Origin: SAR116 cluster bacterium AG-426-A06
GTDB lineage: Bacteria > Pseudomonadota > Alphaproteobacteria > Puniceispirillales > Marisalimonadaceae
NCBI GenBank assembly: GCA_003210115.1
Contig: QCNM01000013.1
Span: 1 to 32,185, forward strand
Length of the DNA stretch: 32,185 nucleotides
Direction: 5' to 3'
Numbering within the stretch: the first letter of the stretch is position 1; each line of letters opens with the position of its first letter. The position numbers and the translations under genes were made by a program. The notes below the pieces were generated by a model, which worked only from the letters and a program-made list of their open reading frames with translations, was not told where the DNA came from and made no database searches. Below, in pieces: positions 18,513 to 27,126 of this stretch.

Positions 18513-19364
18513 GTGAATAAAAATAATTTTGAATTAGACATAGAAATTTTGAGTAATTTAATCCAAAATTTCGTTGAGATTTCAGTTTCTTACACTGGAC
18601 AAATAATTGGTGCTGCACTAATACTAATTCTAGGATTTTATCTTGCTGGTAAACTTGGAAGAATTGTTAGAAATAATTTAGAAAAATTTAACAAATTAGA
18701 TCCACTTATTGTTCCAATTATCGGTAATGTTGTTAGATATGGTATTATTGTACTGACAATTATTGCGGTACTTGGTCAATTTGGTGTTCAAACAACTTCA
18801 ATAATTGCGGTTTTAGGTGCTGCTGGTTTAGCTATTGGCCTAGCCTTACAAGGAACTCTGTCAAATGTCGCTGCTGGCGTAATGCTTTTATTGTTAAGAC
18901 CATTCAAGAGTGGTGATTGGGTTGAAACTACAGACATTTCTGGGACAATTAAAGAAGTAGGATTATTTACAACTATAATTAATACTTTTGATAATGTTTT
19001 TGTGTCAATTCCAAATTCAAGCATTTGGAATAATACAATAAAAAATCACTCTCATTATGATACTAGAAGAATTGATGTTGATATTGGAATTCATTACGAT
19101 ACTGATCTTGAACTTGCATCTCGAACTCTCTTAAAACTAGCAGATGATAAAAGAGTTTTAAGAAAACCAAAAGAACCACAATTTCTTGTTATGAGTTATG
19201 ATGATAGTGCGATAACTGTGAGATTAAGATTATACGCTAATACTAATGACTGGTATAATTTATATACAGACTTGATGAGAAAATTAAAGCCTTCACTTGA
19301 TGAAGCGGGAATTGAAATTCCATATCCACACAGAGTAATTAACACTAATCCTATTAAAAAATGA
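18513..19364 (+). CDS. mscS: Small-conductance mechanosensitive channel, MscS family
   Basis: A 283-residue inner-membrane channel with three membrane segments near residues 30-48, 66-90 and 95-130. The pore helix has the MscS pattern GAAGLAIGLALQGTLSNVAAGVMLLLLRPFKSGDW, followed by the beta domain with VSIPNSSIWNNTIKNHS. The length matches E. coli MscS (286). It starts with GTG, preceded by a strong ribosome site AGGGGA at 18503-18508. It releases solutes on hypo-osmotic shock. Its stop overlaps the chaC-like ATG by 4 nt. Confidence 0.93.
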   Translation: MNKNNFELDIEILSNLIQNFVEISVSYTGQIIGAALILILGFYLAGKLGRIVRNNLEKFNKLDPLIVPIIGNVVRYGIIVLTIIAVLGQFGVQTTSIIAVLGAAGLAIGLALQGTLSNVAAGVMLLLLRPFKSGDWVETTDISGTIKEVGLFTTIINTFDNVFVSIPNSSIWNNTIKNHSHYDTRRIDVDIGIHYDTDLELASRTLLKLADDKRVLRKPKEPQFLVMSYDDSAITVRLRLYANTNDWYNLYTDLMRKLKPSLDEAGIEIPYPHRVINTNPIKK

Positions 19365-20041
19365 AAATAACAAAAAAACTTAATGATGGAAAAATAAAGC
19401 TTACCAAAAATAATATTAATGATGGTTATATTAGGGAATTTATAAGTAAAATTGAAGGAAGTGACAAGGTCTTAACTGATAAAGAACTTATCGAAGAAAG
19501 AGATAAAATTTTACCTAAATCAATTATAAATAAAAATTTATATGTTTTCGCATATGGATCTTTAATATGGAATCCTACAATTGATTTTGAAAAACAAGTT
19601 TTAGGAAAAATATATGGATTTCACAGAAGTTTTTGTATGTTAACAAAACTAGGACGTGGATCATATGAAAACCCAGGCTTAATGTTAGGTCTAGATAAAG
19701 GCGGTTCATGTAAAGGTATCTTGTTTAAATTAAATAAAAAAGACGCTTTAAAAAATGTAGATATTCTTTTTAAAAGAGAAATGGTTACTAAAGCTTATGT
19801 TCCTAAATTACTAAATGCTCATTTAAAAAATGGAAAAAAAGTTAAAGCAATAACTTTTACAGTTGATAAAAATCATAAAAATTATTTTGGAGAAAAATGC
19901 TATTATAAAAAAATAAATTTAATATCAAAAGCTTCTGGTTTTTTAGGAAGTTGCAAAGAATATTTAAAAAATACAGCAAAAAGTTTTGAGGAAATCAATA
20001 TTAAAGATAAAGAAATTTTGAACTTAATGAAAATTTTATAA
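19361..20041 (+). CDS. chaC: ChaC-like gamma-glutamylcyclotransferase
   Basis: A 226-residue protein with the GGCT/ChaC fold. YGSLIWNP at 65-72 is the substrate-loop signature, GFHRSFCM follows at 86-93, and Glu140 in the FKRE segment is the expected catalytic acid. ChaC enzymes cleave glutathione to 5-oxoproline and Cys-Gly in the cytoplasm. A roughly 60-residue N-terminal extension has no recognised domain. It is translationally coupled to mscS. The 5-oxoproline it would make is chemically close to substrates of the HyuAB/oxoprolinase family found 2 kb downstream, though that link is speculative. Confidence 0.88.
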   Translation: MKITKKLNDGKIKLTKNNINDGYIREFISKIEGSDKVLTDKELIEERDKILPKSIINKNLYVFAYGSLIWNPTIDFEKQVLGKIYGFHRSFCMLTKLGRGSYENPGLMLGLDKGGSCKGILFKLNKKDALKNVDILFKREMVTKAYVPKLLNAHLKNGKKVKAITFTVDKNHKNYFGEKCYYKKINLISKASGFLGSCKEYLKNTAKSFEEINIKDKEILNLMKIL

Positions 20042-20067
20042 AAGAATGTTTAAGAATTTTTTTTTAC

Positions 20068-20073
20068 TATAAT
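20068..20073 (+). promoter_or_regulatory. Candidate -10 element of the CIA30-domain gene
   Basis: A perfect TATAAT ends only 10 bp before the ATG at 20084, and no ribosome site lies between them. If it is used, the transcript would start within a few bases of the start codon (leaderless or nearly so). No clear -35 box is seen. In such AT-rich DNA the hexamer may be chance. Confidence 0.35.
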
Positions 20074-20083
20074 TATTCTGTCT

Positions 20084-20590
20084 ATGAGTTTTAAATCACA
20101 TTCAGAAATTGTTTTTACTGATAAATTCAACACAAATACAAACTGGAAGATTATAACAGATCAGGTTATGGGGGGTATTTCTCAAGGTCAATTTAATTAT
20201 CAAAAAATAGGTAATGATAATGTTGTAGTTTTAACTGGCAGCGTATCCACAAAAAATAATGGTGGTTTTATTCAAATAAGAAGAAATTTAAATAATATTA
20301 ATTTGAATAAAGTAAATGAAGTAAGAATTAATGCTAAAGGAAATAATGAAAAATATTTTATACATTTGAGAACAACTTTTACTGTTTTACCATGGCAATA
20401 CTATCAATACTCTTTCACTGTCCAAAAAGATTTTAAAAATTTTATTTTACCAATACGTAATTTTAAAAAATCAGGTTTCTTATTACCTGACAAAATAAGC
20501 CCAAAAAATATTAAGTCTATTGGCATTGTAGCATTTGGAAGAGACTATAAGGCAGAGTTAATTGTTAAAGAAATAAGTTTTGTAAAGTAA
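20084..20590 (+). CDS. CIA30-domain protein
   Basis: A 168-residue protein covering most of a CIA30 (complex I intermediate-associated protein 30) domain. Key blocks are WKIITDQVMGGISQGQF near residues 21-37, NNGGFIQIRRNL near 63-74, and a C-terminal IGIVAFGRDYKAELIVKEI strand pattern. Bacterial CIA30 proteins are a galactose-binding-like beta sandwich of unsettled function; the name comes from the eukaryotic complex I factor. No signal peptide is visible. It lies 42 bp after the chaC-like gene and ends 13 bp before the convergent M20 gene. Confidence 0.83.
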   Translation: MSFKSHSEIVFTDKFNTNTNWKIITDQVMGGISQGQFNYQKIGNDNVVVLTGSVSTKNNGGFIQIRRNLNNINLNKVNEVRINAKGNNEKYFIHLRTTFTVLPWQYYQYSFTVQKDFKNFILPIRNFKKSGFLLPDKISPKNIKSIGIVAFGRDYKAELIVKEISFVK

Positions 20591-20603
20591 TTTTATAAAG
20601 TTA

Positions 20604-21863
20604 CTATATTATTTCATTATAATTATCTCTTAAGTCTAAGATACTTTTTAAAATCACCTCAGAACCTTTTTTTATATTAATACTTTTTGTAAATTCCTCT
20701 GGGCAATGACTTAAACCTTTGTGACATGGTATGAAAATTATTGATGCTCTTGAAACTTTTGCTAAATGAGCTGTATCATGGCCAGCTCCACTATCCATCA
20801 TCATAAATGTGTAGTTTAAATCATTTGCTGATTTTTTTAAACTTTCATTTATGCTTTTGTTCATCTCTATATAAGGTGAATTAATAAGATCGTTAAAATT
20901 AATTTTTAAATTTTCTAATTTTTTTAATTTTATAATTTCTTTATTTAATTGATTTAAAAAAAGATCTCTTGATGTTTCATTTACCACTCGTAAATCAATT
21001 ATAAACTCTACATCAGAAGGTATAATCGTCACATAATTTGGAGAGACTTCAATTTTTCCAACTGTTGCAACAAAATGTCTATTATCTTTTTGTGAGATTT
21101 CTTTTGCTAACTTATTAATAAATATTATCAATTTTGATGCCAGAACTAAAGCATCTTTTCTATTTTCCATCAAAGTTGTCCCGCTATGACTAGCTTGACC
21201 TTCAATTAAAATTTTGTGCCTTGAGATATTGGGCATTGACTCTACAACTCCAATATCAATTCCTTTATTTTCTAAAGTAGTCCCTTGTTCAATATGAAGT
21301 TCAAAGCATGCTAAAACGTTTTCAAATTGATTTGATAATTTCTTAATGTTTTTTGTGTTACCTCCAATTCTATCAATTTCGTCTTTTAGCATGATTCCTT
21401 TAGAATTTTTTCTATTAAGCATTCCTTCACTTAAAGTACCACATATGCCCCTAGAACCAATACAAGACATATTCCAATCATTAAGTTCTTCACCTAAATA
21501 ATCATAAACTTCAATGTCAAAGGGTAATTTTATATCGTTATCTGACAAAAATTTTATGATAGCGAGACCCGAAATAACTCCTGCAATACCATCATACTTA
21601 CCACCACAAACTACTGTATCTATATGAGATCCAATTAATATTTTTTTAGAGGCATTAGTTATTGATTTGTAGATACCAATTAAATTGCCTGAATCATCTA
21701 CTTTAGTAATTAAATTAAGTTCTTTAAATTTTTCAGTTAACCAAGCTCTACCTTGAATAAATTCTTCACTAAAAACTAATCGAGTAAAAGGTCTATCTTT
21801 TTCAGTACAGTTTGCTAACTGAGAAATACATTTATCAATAAAATCTAGATCAACGAAATTCAT
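20604..21863 (-). CDS. M20-family amidohydrolase (allantoate/N-carbamoyl-amino-acid hydrolase type)
   Basis: About 419 residues from the ATG at 21863; a TTG two codons upstream is possible. It belongs to the Zn-dependent hydantoinase/carbamoylase family. Metal and catalytic positions are visible: GSHIDT (His80), GGKYDGIAGV (Asp91), LGEELN (Glu125/126), ELHIEQG (His190), and GLSHCPEE near the C-terminus. SHSGTTLMENRKDAL and SGAGHD are family hallmarks. Members hydrolyse N-carbamoyl amino acids, allantoate or ureidoglycine; substrate choice cannot be read by eye. Base composition is host-like, and it lies just outside the left attachment copy of the tRNA-Leu island, whose hyuAB genes encode the logical preceding step. 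Confidence 0.88.
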   Translation of the reverse strand: MNFVDLDFIDKCISQLANCTEKDRPFTRLVFSEEFIQGRAWLTEKFKELNLITKVDDSGNLIGIYKSITNASKKILIGSHIDTVVCGGKYDGIAGVISGLAIIKFLSDNDIKLPFDIEVYDYLGEELNDWNMSCIGSRGICGTLSEGMLNRKNSKGIMLKDEIDRIGGNTKNIKKLSNQFENVLACFELHIEQGTTLENKGIDIGVVESMPNISRHKILIEGQASHSGTTLMENRKDALVLASKLIIFINKLAKEISQKDNRHFVATVGKIEVSPNYVTIIPSDVEFIIDLRVVNETSRDLFLNQLNKEIIKLKKLENLKINFNDLINSPYIEMNKSINESLKKSANDLNYTFMMMDSGAGHDTAHLAKVSRASIIFIPCHKGLSHCPEEFTKSINIKKGSEVILKSILDLRDNYNEII

Positions 21864-21897
21864 ATTCAAAAAAATAATCTTAGTTTAATTTAATTTT

Positions 21898-21950
21898 TGG
21901 TAGGGATACCCGGAATCGAACCAGGAAGCCTTACGGCACTGGTTTTTGAG
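21898..21950 (-). repeat. Displaced 3' half of tRNA-Leu (island attachment site copy)
   Basis: These 53 bp repeat the 3' part of the intact tRNA-Leu at 28728-28780 in the same orientation, with two mismatches (21923 and 21933). Identity ends exactly at the start of the anticodon loop. It covers the anticodon loop and 3' anticodon strand, variable arm, T arm, acceptor strand and CCA end. No matching 5' half lies beside it, so it cannot be a tRNA. Integration into the anticodon loop would leave the host's original 3' half at the far end of the island, as seen here. Both changes keep the fold (one in the variable loop, one making a G-U pair). Confidence 0.9.
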
Positions 21951-21991
21951 TTACTTGATGACACTTATGTATAATCAACATAGTCAAGTAA
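21951..21991. repeat. Imperfect inverted repeat at the island's left boundary
   Basis: TTACTTGA at 21951-21958 pairs with TCAAGTAA at 21984-21991. Inside it TTATGT (21965-21970) pairs with ACATAG at 21978-21983 except for one position. It begins at the base where identity to tRNA-Leu stops, so it is the island-side part of the attachment region. It could be recombinase core or accessory sites, or a hairpin. Confidence 0.6.
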
Positions 21992-22063
21992 TTCTAGGTA
22001 TTCCGCCAATTACAAATCAATTGTTATTCTGTATTATAAACACAGTCAAGCCAGTTTAAACAA

Positions 22064-22087
22064 TTTTCGTACCATTTTTCGTACCAT
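22064..22087 (+). repeat. Tandem 12-bp repeat, left arm-site candidate
   Basis: Two perfect back-to-back copies of TTTTCGTACCAT (22064-22075 and 22076-22087). A closely related pair lies near the other island end, in the same orientation. Short direct repeats at this distance from the core are typical of tyrosine-integrase arm-binding sites. Confidence 0.7.
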
Positions 22088-22113
22088 TTATTTATCAACA
22101 ATGGAGGATTATT

Positions 22114-22305
22114 ATGGAAAACAAAAACTTTAAACACGAAATAAATTATAAAATTGTTCATGCTTGAAAAGAAACCAAAAATGTAATTCAGCTATAAACT
22201 CTTTTAATTTCATCTTTTAAAGAGATTGATAACGAACAGATTACTAATAGCAAATCAGGGGAAAATGGACTACGAGTGACAATCCTTAAGCCCTTAGATT
22301 TATAA
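22114..22305 (+). pseudogene. Possible small broken ORF near the left attachment site
   Basis: One reading frame of 63 sense or stop codons starts at ATG 22114 with a good ribosome site (GGAGG at 22103-22107). It runs 17 residues to a TGA at 22165, then continues in frame through a TAA at 22195 to a final TAA at 22303. The last 35 codons look protein-like (EIDNEQITNSKSGENGLRV). Each internal stop is one transition from a Trp, Arg or Gln codon. The position, just inside the attachment site and downstream of the arm-like repeats, is where excisionase or integrase genes often start. No family is recognised. It may also be only a 17-codon ORF or chance. Confidence 0.35.
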
Positions 22306-22330
22306 AAATAATTTAATAACCGGAACGATA

Positions 22331-24034
22331 TCAGAACTGGTTCGGAAATAATTTTTTAGCTGTTTTCAATGAAATCAACCCATCAGCGATGTCTCGATCT
22401 ATAGCTGCTCTTTTGCGCAACTCAGGATTTCCATAACCACCACCACTAGGACCAGTAGATACCAGTGTTTCACCTGCCTTAACCGTGAAATATGGAACCT
22501 TTGAAGGCAAAGATGTAGATGTACCATCAGTATGTAATAATTTTAGATGTGCCTTGTGGCCACTTTGGCCACCATCAAAACCCCACGGCTCGAAAGCATG
22601 ACCTTCTCCTTCTAACGAAAAGCCGGCGTCATCCAAAAACGTAAACTCTCTAATAGCACCTATCCCACCCCGCCATTGTCCTGCTGCCATAGCGTCTTCT
22701 CTAAGTTCATACCGATCCACTCTGACGGGAATATGTGTTTCTATATCTTCAATTGGGTTATTGCGAGTGTTTGCATACAAGGTATCAACCGCATCCATAC
22801 CATCTAAGCCAGAGCGTCCGCCATAGCTACCTTCCATTATTTCCATATGCACCCAATGATTACCTTCACGTAGTCCTGAGAGGGCAACAACTCTCAAATT
22901 ACCTATACCTGCAGAGACTTTATCGGGAACAATTTGTGCAAATGCTTTCATAACAGTATCAGCAAGTTGGTTTCCCGGGCAGAAGCGCGCGATGACAGGT
23001 GCTGGAAAAATCGGATTTACCAAACTACCTTCGGGTGCCATAATCTCGATCGGGCGTGTAAGTCCAGAGTTTTGTGGTATTGACCCATAAATAACGCTGT
23101 CTAATAAAATTGAGCGAATAGTAAGCCAAATCGAACAATCTACAGTACCTACCAGAGGCATATTAATAGGTTTATCATCGACCTGCCTAGCAGTGCCTGA
23201 CAAATCTACTATTATAGAATCACCATTAATTTTTAGAGTAACTTTAATTACTAACTCGCGATGTGCTGGATCTGGGTCATCTAAATAACCATCAATTTTG
23301 GTTGTTGCGCTATACTCACCATCGGGAAGAGCACGAATAGCATCTCGCATCATTCTTTCAGAATAGTCCATAAGGTCATGAAAGGCATTGACAATTTTTT
23401 CTAAACTATATTTTTTCACTAACTCTAACAATCTTCTGGACCCAATTTTGGCGGCTTCGATTTGAGCCTCCATATCACCGACCACCAATTCTGTTGCTCG
23501 GATATTAGCTCTCAGGATGTGCCAAACGGCATCGTTGCGCTTGCCCTCATCAAACACTTTGATCGCCTTAAATTGTAATCCCTCTGCATATGTATCCACA
23601 GCATCCACTATTCCACAGCTTCCGGGAGAAAGCGCTCCAATGTCTAAGTGATGCGCAGTAGTTACCGACCAACCGATGAGTAGTTTGTCCAGAAAAACCG
23701 GAACACAAAAGGCAACATCTGGTCCATGAGATGCTCCACCATAAGGATCATTATGCATTATCACATCACCCGGCCTAACAGGATCTTCGCGCTCAGCAAG
23801 AACTTTGATTACATTCTTCACATAGCCTGGAATTGGACCTGACTGCAGTGGTGTAGACATCTTACATTCGCACATCTGTAGTCCGTTTGCATCTGTCAAC
23901 GCTGCACCAAAATCTTCAGATTCACGGATTATTGATGAATAAGACATGCGCATTAACTTATGCCCCATTTCGAGTGCAATGCTCTCGAGCGCACCCTGAA
24001 TCACGGCACCAGTTACAGGATCAATTCTGCTCAT
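22331..24034 (-). CDS. hyuB: Hydantoinase/oxoprolinase subunit B (HyuB family)
   Basis: A 567-residue HyuB-type subunit. It opens DPVTGAVIQGALESIALEMG; NDPYGGASHGPDVAF and AHHLDIGALSPGS follow in the N-terminal half, and GPSGGGYGNPELR near the C-terminus is a family hallmark. With HyuA it forms an ATP-dependent enzyme that opens hydantoin or 5-oxoproline rings; acetone and acetophenone carboxylases are distant relatives. It is coupled to hyuA by an ATGA overlap. GC content is much higher than in flanking genes and codon use is less AT-biased, indicating recent transfer. It is full length, so likely functional. The substrate is not assignable. Confidence 0.93.
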   Translation of the reverse strand: MSRIDPVTGAVIQGALESIALEMGHKLMRMSYSSIIRESEDFGAALTDANGLQMCECKMSTPLQSGPIPGYVKNVIKVLAEREDPVRPGDVIMHNDPYGGASHGPDVAFCVPVFLDKLLIGWSVTTAHHLDIGALSPGSCGIVDAVDTYAEGLQFKAIKVFDEGKRNDAVWHILRANIRATELVVGDMEAQIEAAKIGSRRLLELVKKYSLEKIVNAFHDLMDYSERMMRDAIRALPDGEYSATTKIDGYLDDPDPAHRELVIKVTLKINGDSIIVDLSGTARQVDDKPINMPLVGTVDCSIWLTIRSILLDSVIYGSIPQNSGLTRPIEIMAPEGSLVNPIFPAPVIARFCPGNQLADTVMKAFAQIVPDKVSAGIGNLRVVALSGLREGNHWVHMEIMEGSYGGRSGLDGMDAVDTLYANTRNNPIEDIETHIPVRVDRYELREDAMAAGQWRGGIGAIREFTFLDDAGFSLEGEGHAFEPWGFDGGQSGHKAHLKLLHTDGTSTSLPSKVPYFTVKAGETLVSTGPSGGGYGNPELRKRAAIDRDIADGLISLKTAKKLFPNQF

Positions 24035-26109
24035 GAGTTTGGCTCCAATGAAATTATTATATTGCCAGTGCTATGTACCTTCGCGGTTGCGTTTGGCGGC
24101 ACAACGGTTGTACTATCTTTTTGTAAAAAGATTGCAGGTCCCAAAATTTCAACGTTTATTGGCAACATGTTACGACGGTAAATCTGAGTCTTGAAATTTT
24201 GTAAGGAACCATCTAATCGAAAAACAGCGTCACGAGTTTGAACAAGAGCATTCTTTAAATCCCCATCTGCTTTGAAAGGAGAAAATATCATTTCTTTTGG
24301 TTGCCCTATTGCACTGACCCTTAGATTTACTACTTCTATGGGGCTTTCCGGAAAAGCTTTGCCGTATTCAACTGAATGGATCTCATGAAATTTTTGCCAG
24401 AGGGTTTGCAAACTTTTTTCAGAAATTTTTCCATTACCTAAACCCACTCTTAATTCATAACCTTGTCCAAGATATCGCAGATCGGCAGCCCGCTCAAAAT
24501 GAACTTCATTAGATGATAAGCCATCCTCGGCTAGTCGCTCATGGATCTCAGCTTCCATCTCTGCAAATTCAGAGTTAAATCTATACAGGTTTGGTTTGGT
24601 CGAAGATTGGAATTGAGTGCGTATTACATCATATTTGAGATCAGCAATTAAAAGCCCGAGGGCAGAAGTTATGCCAGGACTAATCGGTACGATAACTTCA
24701 GGCACTTCCAGCATCTGCGCTACCTCAGCTGCTTGGAGTGGACCTGCACCGCCCATTGCTACAAGTGAGAACTCTCTAGGATCTATGCCACGCTGTACTG
24801 TGCGTGACCTGATTGCATTGGCCATGTTAGCATTTAGTATCGTTAAAATACCTTCAGCAGCTTCTAAAAGATCAATCTTGAGTTTATTGGCCAACTCGCC
24901 AACAACATTTCTTGATGCGTTTACATCTAACGACATTTCGCCGCCTAAAAAATCATTGGGTTCGAGACGTCCTAGTACTAGGTTGGCGTCAGTGACAGTA
25001 GGTTTTTTACCTCCAAGTCCATATGCTGCTGGGCCGGGCATTGCACCGGCACTTTGTGGTCCTACTTTAAAAGCACCACCTTTATCTAAATAAGCAATAG
25101 ACCCTCCTCCAGCGCCGATTGTGTGAATATCGAGCATAGGCATTAAAAGCGGGAATCCAGCAATAGATGTAGATCGGGAATCAGTTTCAGAACATTTTCC
25201 ATTAATTACAATACCAATGTCTGCAGAAGTGCCTCCAATATCAAAGGTAATAACTTTACTCCGCTCACATTTTTCACCCACCCAAGCGCCGCCCAAAACA
25301 CCCGCGGCAAGGCCAGACATCATTGTAAGCGCAGGGTTTTGTAAAACCATACGAGGGGTAATCACACCACCATTGGACGCCATAATTCGCAAGTCGCCGG
25401 TTATATTATTTTTTGAAAGTGAATTTGCTAGATTTTTTACATATTTAGCAACTTTTGGACCAACAAACGAAGCAAGCGCAGTAGTTGTGAACCGCTCAAA
25501 TTCACGAAATTGTGGGGAAATCTCTGAGGAGGTGGTGATAAAAGCGTCAGGCATTATTTCGCCGACTAATTCCTTAGCGCGTCGCTCGTGTTTGGGATTC
25601 AGGTAGGAAAATAAAAAACAAATAGCTAGCGAGTCTACACCACTTTCTTTGAGCTCACTAGCAATTCTTAATACTTCATTTTCATCAAGTGGCTCCAGTT
25701 CATGACCAGTCGGAGGGGTTAGGCGCCCTTTAACAGTTTTTCGATATTGTCTTTGCACAAGAGGCCTGTTCTGCCATGGAATCTCTTGCATAATCGAGTA
25801 ATGATCAGGCCTTTGGTGACGACCAATATGAATGATGTCACGAAAGCCTTCATTTGTTATCATTCCTGTACAAGCACCTTTACCTTCAAGAACTGAGTTG
25901 GTTGCTGTTGTTGTTCCATGGAAAATCTGATTGATGCTTTTGGGTTTTAATTTACCCTTATCGACAAGCTCCAAAAGTCCAGTTATTACCCCGATGGAGG
26001 GATCGTCCTGCGTAGTCGACACTTTGTGAATATCAGTCTTCCCAGTTTCATGGTCCAAATAAATAAAGTCGGTGAAAGTACCACCCACGTCAATTCCTAC
26101 TAAGATCAC
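24031..26109 (-). CDS. hyuA: Hydantoinase/oxoprolinase subunit A (HyuA family)
   Basis: A 692-residue ATP-binding subunit. GIDVGGTFTDF at 5-15 is the phosphate-binding loop of the sugar-kinase/actin-like fold. HGTTTATNSVLEGKG follows near 65, FDIGGTSADIGIV near 290, and GAGGGSIAYLDKGG near 330. Family members phosphorylate a ring amide with ATP before hydrolysis with HyuB. It starts with GTG, preceded by a GGAAGGA ribosome site. GC content is about 45-50% in many stretches, against under 30% outside the island. A 148-bp gap upstream, ahead of which lies the oxygenase gene, probably holds its own promoter. Confidence 0.93.
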   Translation of the reverse strand: MILVGIDVGGTFTDFIYLDHETGKTDIHKVSTTQDDPSIGVITGLLELVDKGKLKPKSINQIFHGTTTATNSVLEGKGACTGMITNEGFRDIIHIGRHQRPDHYSIMQEIPWQNRPLVQRQYRKTVKGRLTPPTGHELEPLDENEVLRIASELKESGVDSLAICFLFSYLNPKHERRAKELVGEIMPDAFITTSSEISPQFREFERFTTTALASFVGPKVAKYVKNLANSLSKNNITGDLRIMASNGGVITPRMVLQNPALTMMSGLAAGVLGGAWVGEKCERSKVITFDIGGTSADIGIVINGKCSETDSRSTSIAGFPLLMPMLDIHTIGAGGGSIAYLDKGGAFKVGPQSAGAMPGPAAYGLGGKKPTVTDANLVLGRLEPNDFLGGEMSLDVNASRNVVGELANKLKIDLLEAAEGILTILNANMANAIRSRTVQRGIDPREFSLVAMGGAGPLQAAEVAQMLEVPEVIVPISPGITSALGLLIADLKYDVIRTQFQSSTKPNLYRFNSEFAEMEAEIHERLAEDGLSSNEVHFERAADLRYLGQGYELRVGLGNGKISEKSLQTLWQKFHEIHSVEYGKAFPESPIEVVNLRVSAIGQPKEMIFSPFKADGDLKNALVQTRDAVFRLDGSLQNFKTQIYRRNMLPINVEILGPAIFLQKDSTTVVPPNATAKVHSTGNIIISLEPNS

Positions 26110-26257
26110 CAGAAAGTCCTTCCAATTTTATAAATTATGAACAAATCAAGTACATTTCTGCTGCAAGATAACAGTATTTCAAAGGTTACAAATAAATTAT
26201 TTTTAATTTTTTGGCTATATATCATTAACATAGGGTTGGTAAAATGCTTTGCTCATA

Positions 26258-27124
26258 TTAATAACTCTGTGCTAAACGCCACATCAAGTATTCTTTACTT
26301 TCAATAGGTTCATACTTATCTGGTTCGTTTGTTAAATTTTTTACTATTGTTCCGGGTGTAGGATCAACAAAATGTGGCATACTATAACGTGGCATATGTA
26401 TATGAGTATTTACCACTCTATGCTTTGTGCTTACAAAGTAATCATTTGTCCAACGTTGTAATAAATCTCCAATGTTAACTACGACACAATCTTCCTCGAA
26501 AGGTACTGGATGCCAAACACCTCCTAAATCCTGAACTTCTAATCCGGGTACATCATTGATTTGCCAAAGCAAAGTAATGGTGCCGTAGTCACTGTGTTCT
26601 CCTATCCTCATTTGTCTATTCTCTAAGGAACCTTCATATGCTGGATAGTGAATTATTCTTGTAGTATTGTACATTTGCTGATGTGCATCAACCAGTGAAG
26701 TACCACAATCTAATATCGTATCAAACTTGTTAAGTATATTGTAAGTAAGTGTATCTGCAATACGTATAGACTCTTCTGCCTTGTTTTGAAAACCTGGAAC
26801 CCATCCATGGGGCCATAATTCATCAGGCATTCTTAAATTATTATAATTAAAACTTTCTTTCATATCTTTAGGCGCAGTTGGGTCTACATTTTCAGCACCC
26901 ATTACTGAATAACCTAAATTATTTTCTTTTCTATAAGAATATTTTTGTTTTGTTTCTAATGGTAGTTCAAAAAAATCTTTTATTGTTTTGAACCAATTAT
27001 CCATAGTCTTTTTATCTTCTGATGCAAGTGTATTTGTAAAGACTGCAAAGCCTACAGTAGTATAGGCTTTGCGGATCTCGTCTAATACTGATTCACTTTT
27101 AAAATCAATAATAGGGACTGACAT
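26258..27124 (-). CDS. Isopenicillin-N-synthase-type 2-oxoglutarate/Fe(II) oxygenase
   Basis: A 288-residue non-haem iron dioxygenase. It begins VPIIDF, as in the plant-type/IPNS family. The iron facial triad is His177 and Asp179 (EHSDYGTITLL) and His235 (TKHRVVN). Arg246 and Ser248 (RYS) form the 2-oxoglutarate-binding RxS pair, followed by PHFVDP. The IGDLLQRWTND segment is also typical. It hydroxylates or oxidatively cleaves a small molecule; relatives include ethylene-forming enzyme, which acts on arginine. It starts 2 bp after the BMP gene stop, so uptake and oxidation of the same compound is likely. The substrate is unknown. Confidence 0.9.
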   Translation of the reverse strand: MSVPIIDFKSESVLDEIRKAYTTVGFAVFTNTLASEDKKTMDNWFKTIKDFFELPLETKQKYSYRKENNLGYSVMGAENVDPTAPKDMKESFNYNNLRMPDELWPHGWVPGFQNKAEESIRIADTLTYNILNKFDTILDCGTSLVDAHQQMYNTTRIIHYPAYEGSLENRQMRIGEHSDYGTITLLWQINDVPGLEVQDLGGVWHPVPFEEDCVVVNIGDLLQRWTNDYFVSTKHRVVNTHIHMPRYSMPHFVDPTPGTIVKNLTNEPDKYEPIESKEYLMWRLAQSY

Positions 27125-27126
27125 AA

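Noticed and set aside
21898-22015. A second tRNA-Leu with an insertion or intron after the anticodon loop
   Set aside because: The upstream minus-strand sequence has a D-arm-like GGCGGAAT stretch but no 5' acceptor strand that pairs with TATCCCT, so the left copy cannot fold as a tRNA.
24617-25606. Long plus-strand open frames of 158 and 129 codons opposite hyuA
   Set aside because: They are antisense to a full-length HyuA with clear family motifs; GC-rich DNA gives long shadow frames, and their translations show no recognisable domain.
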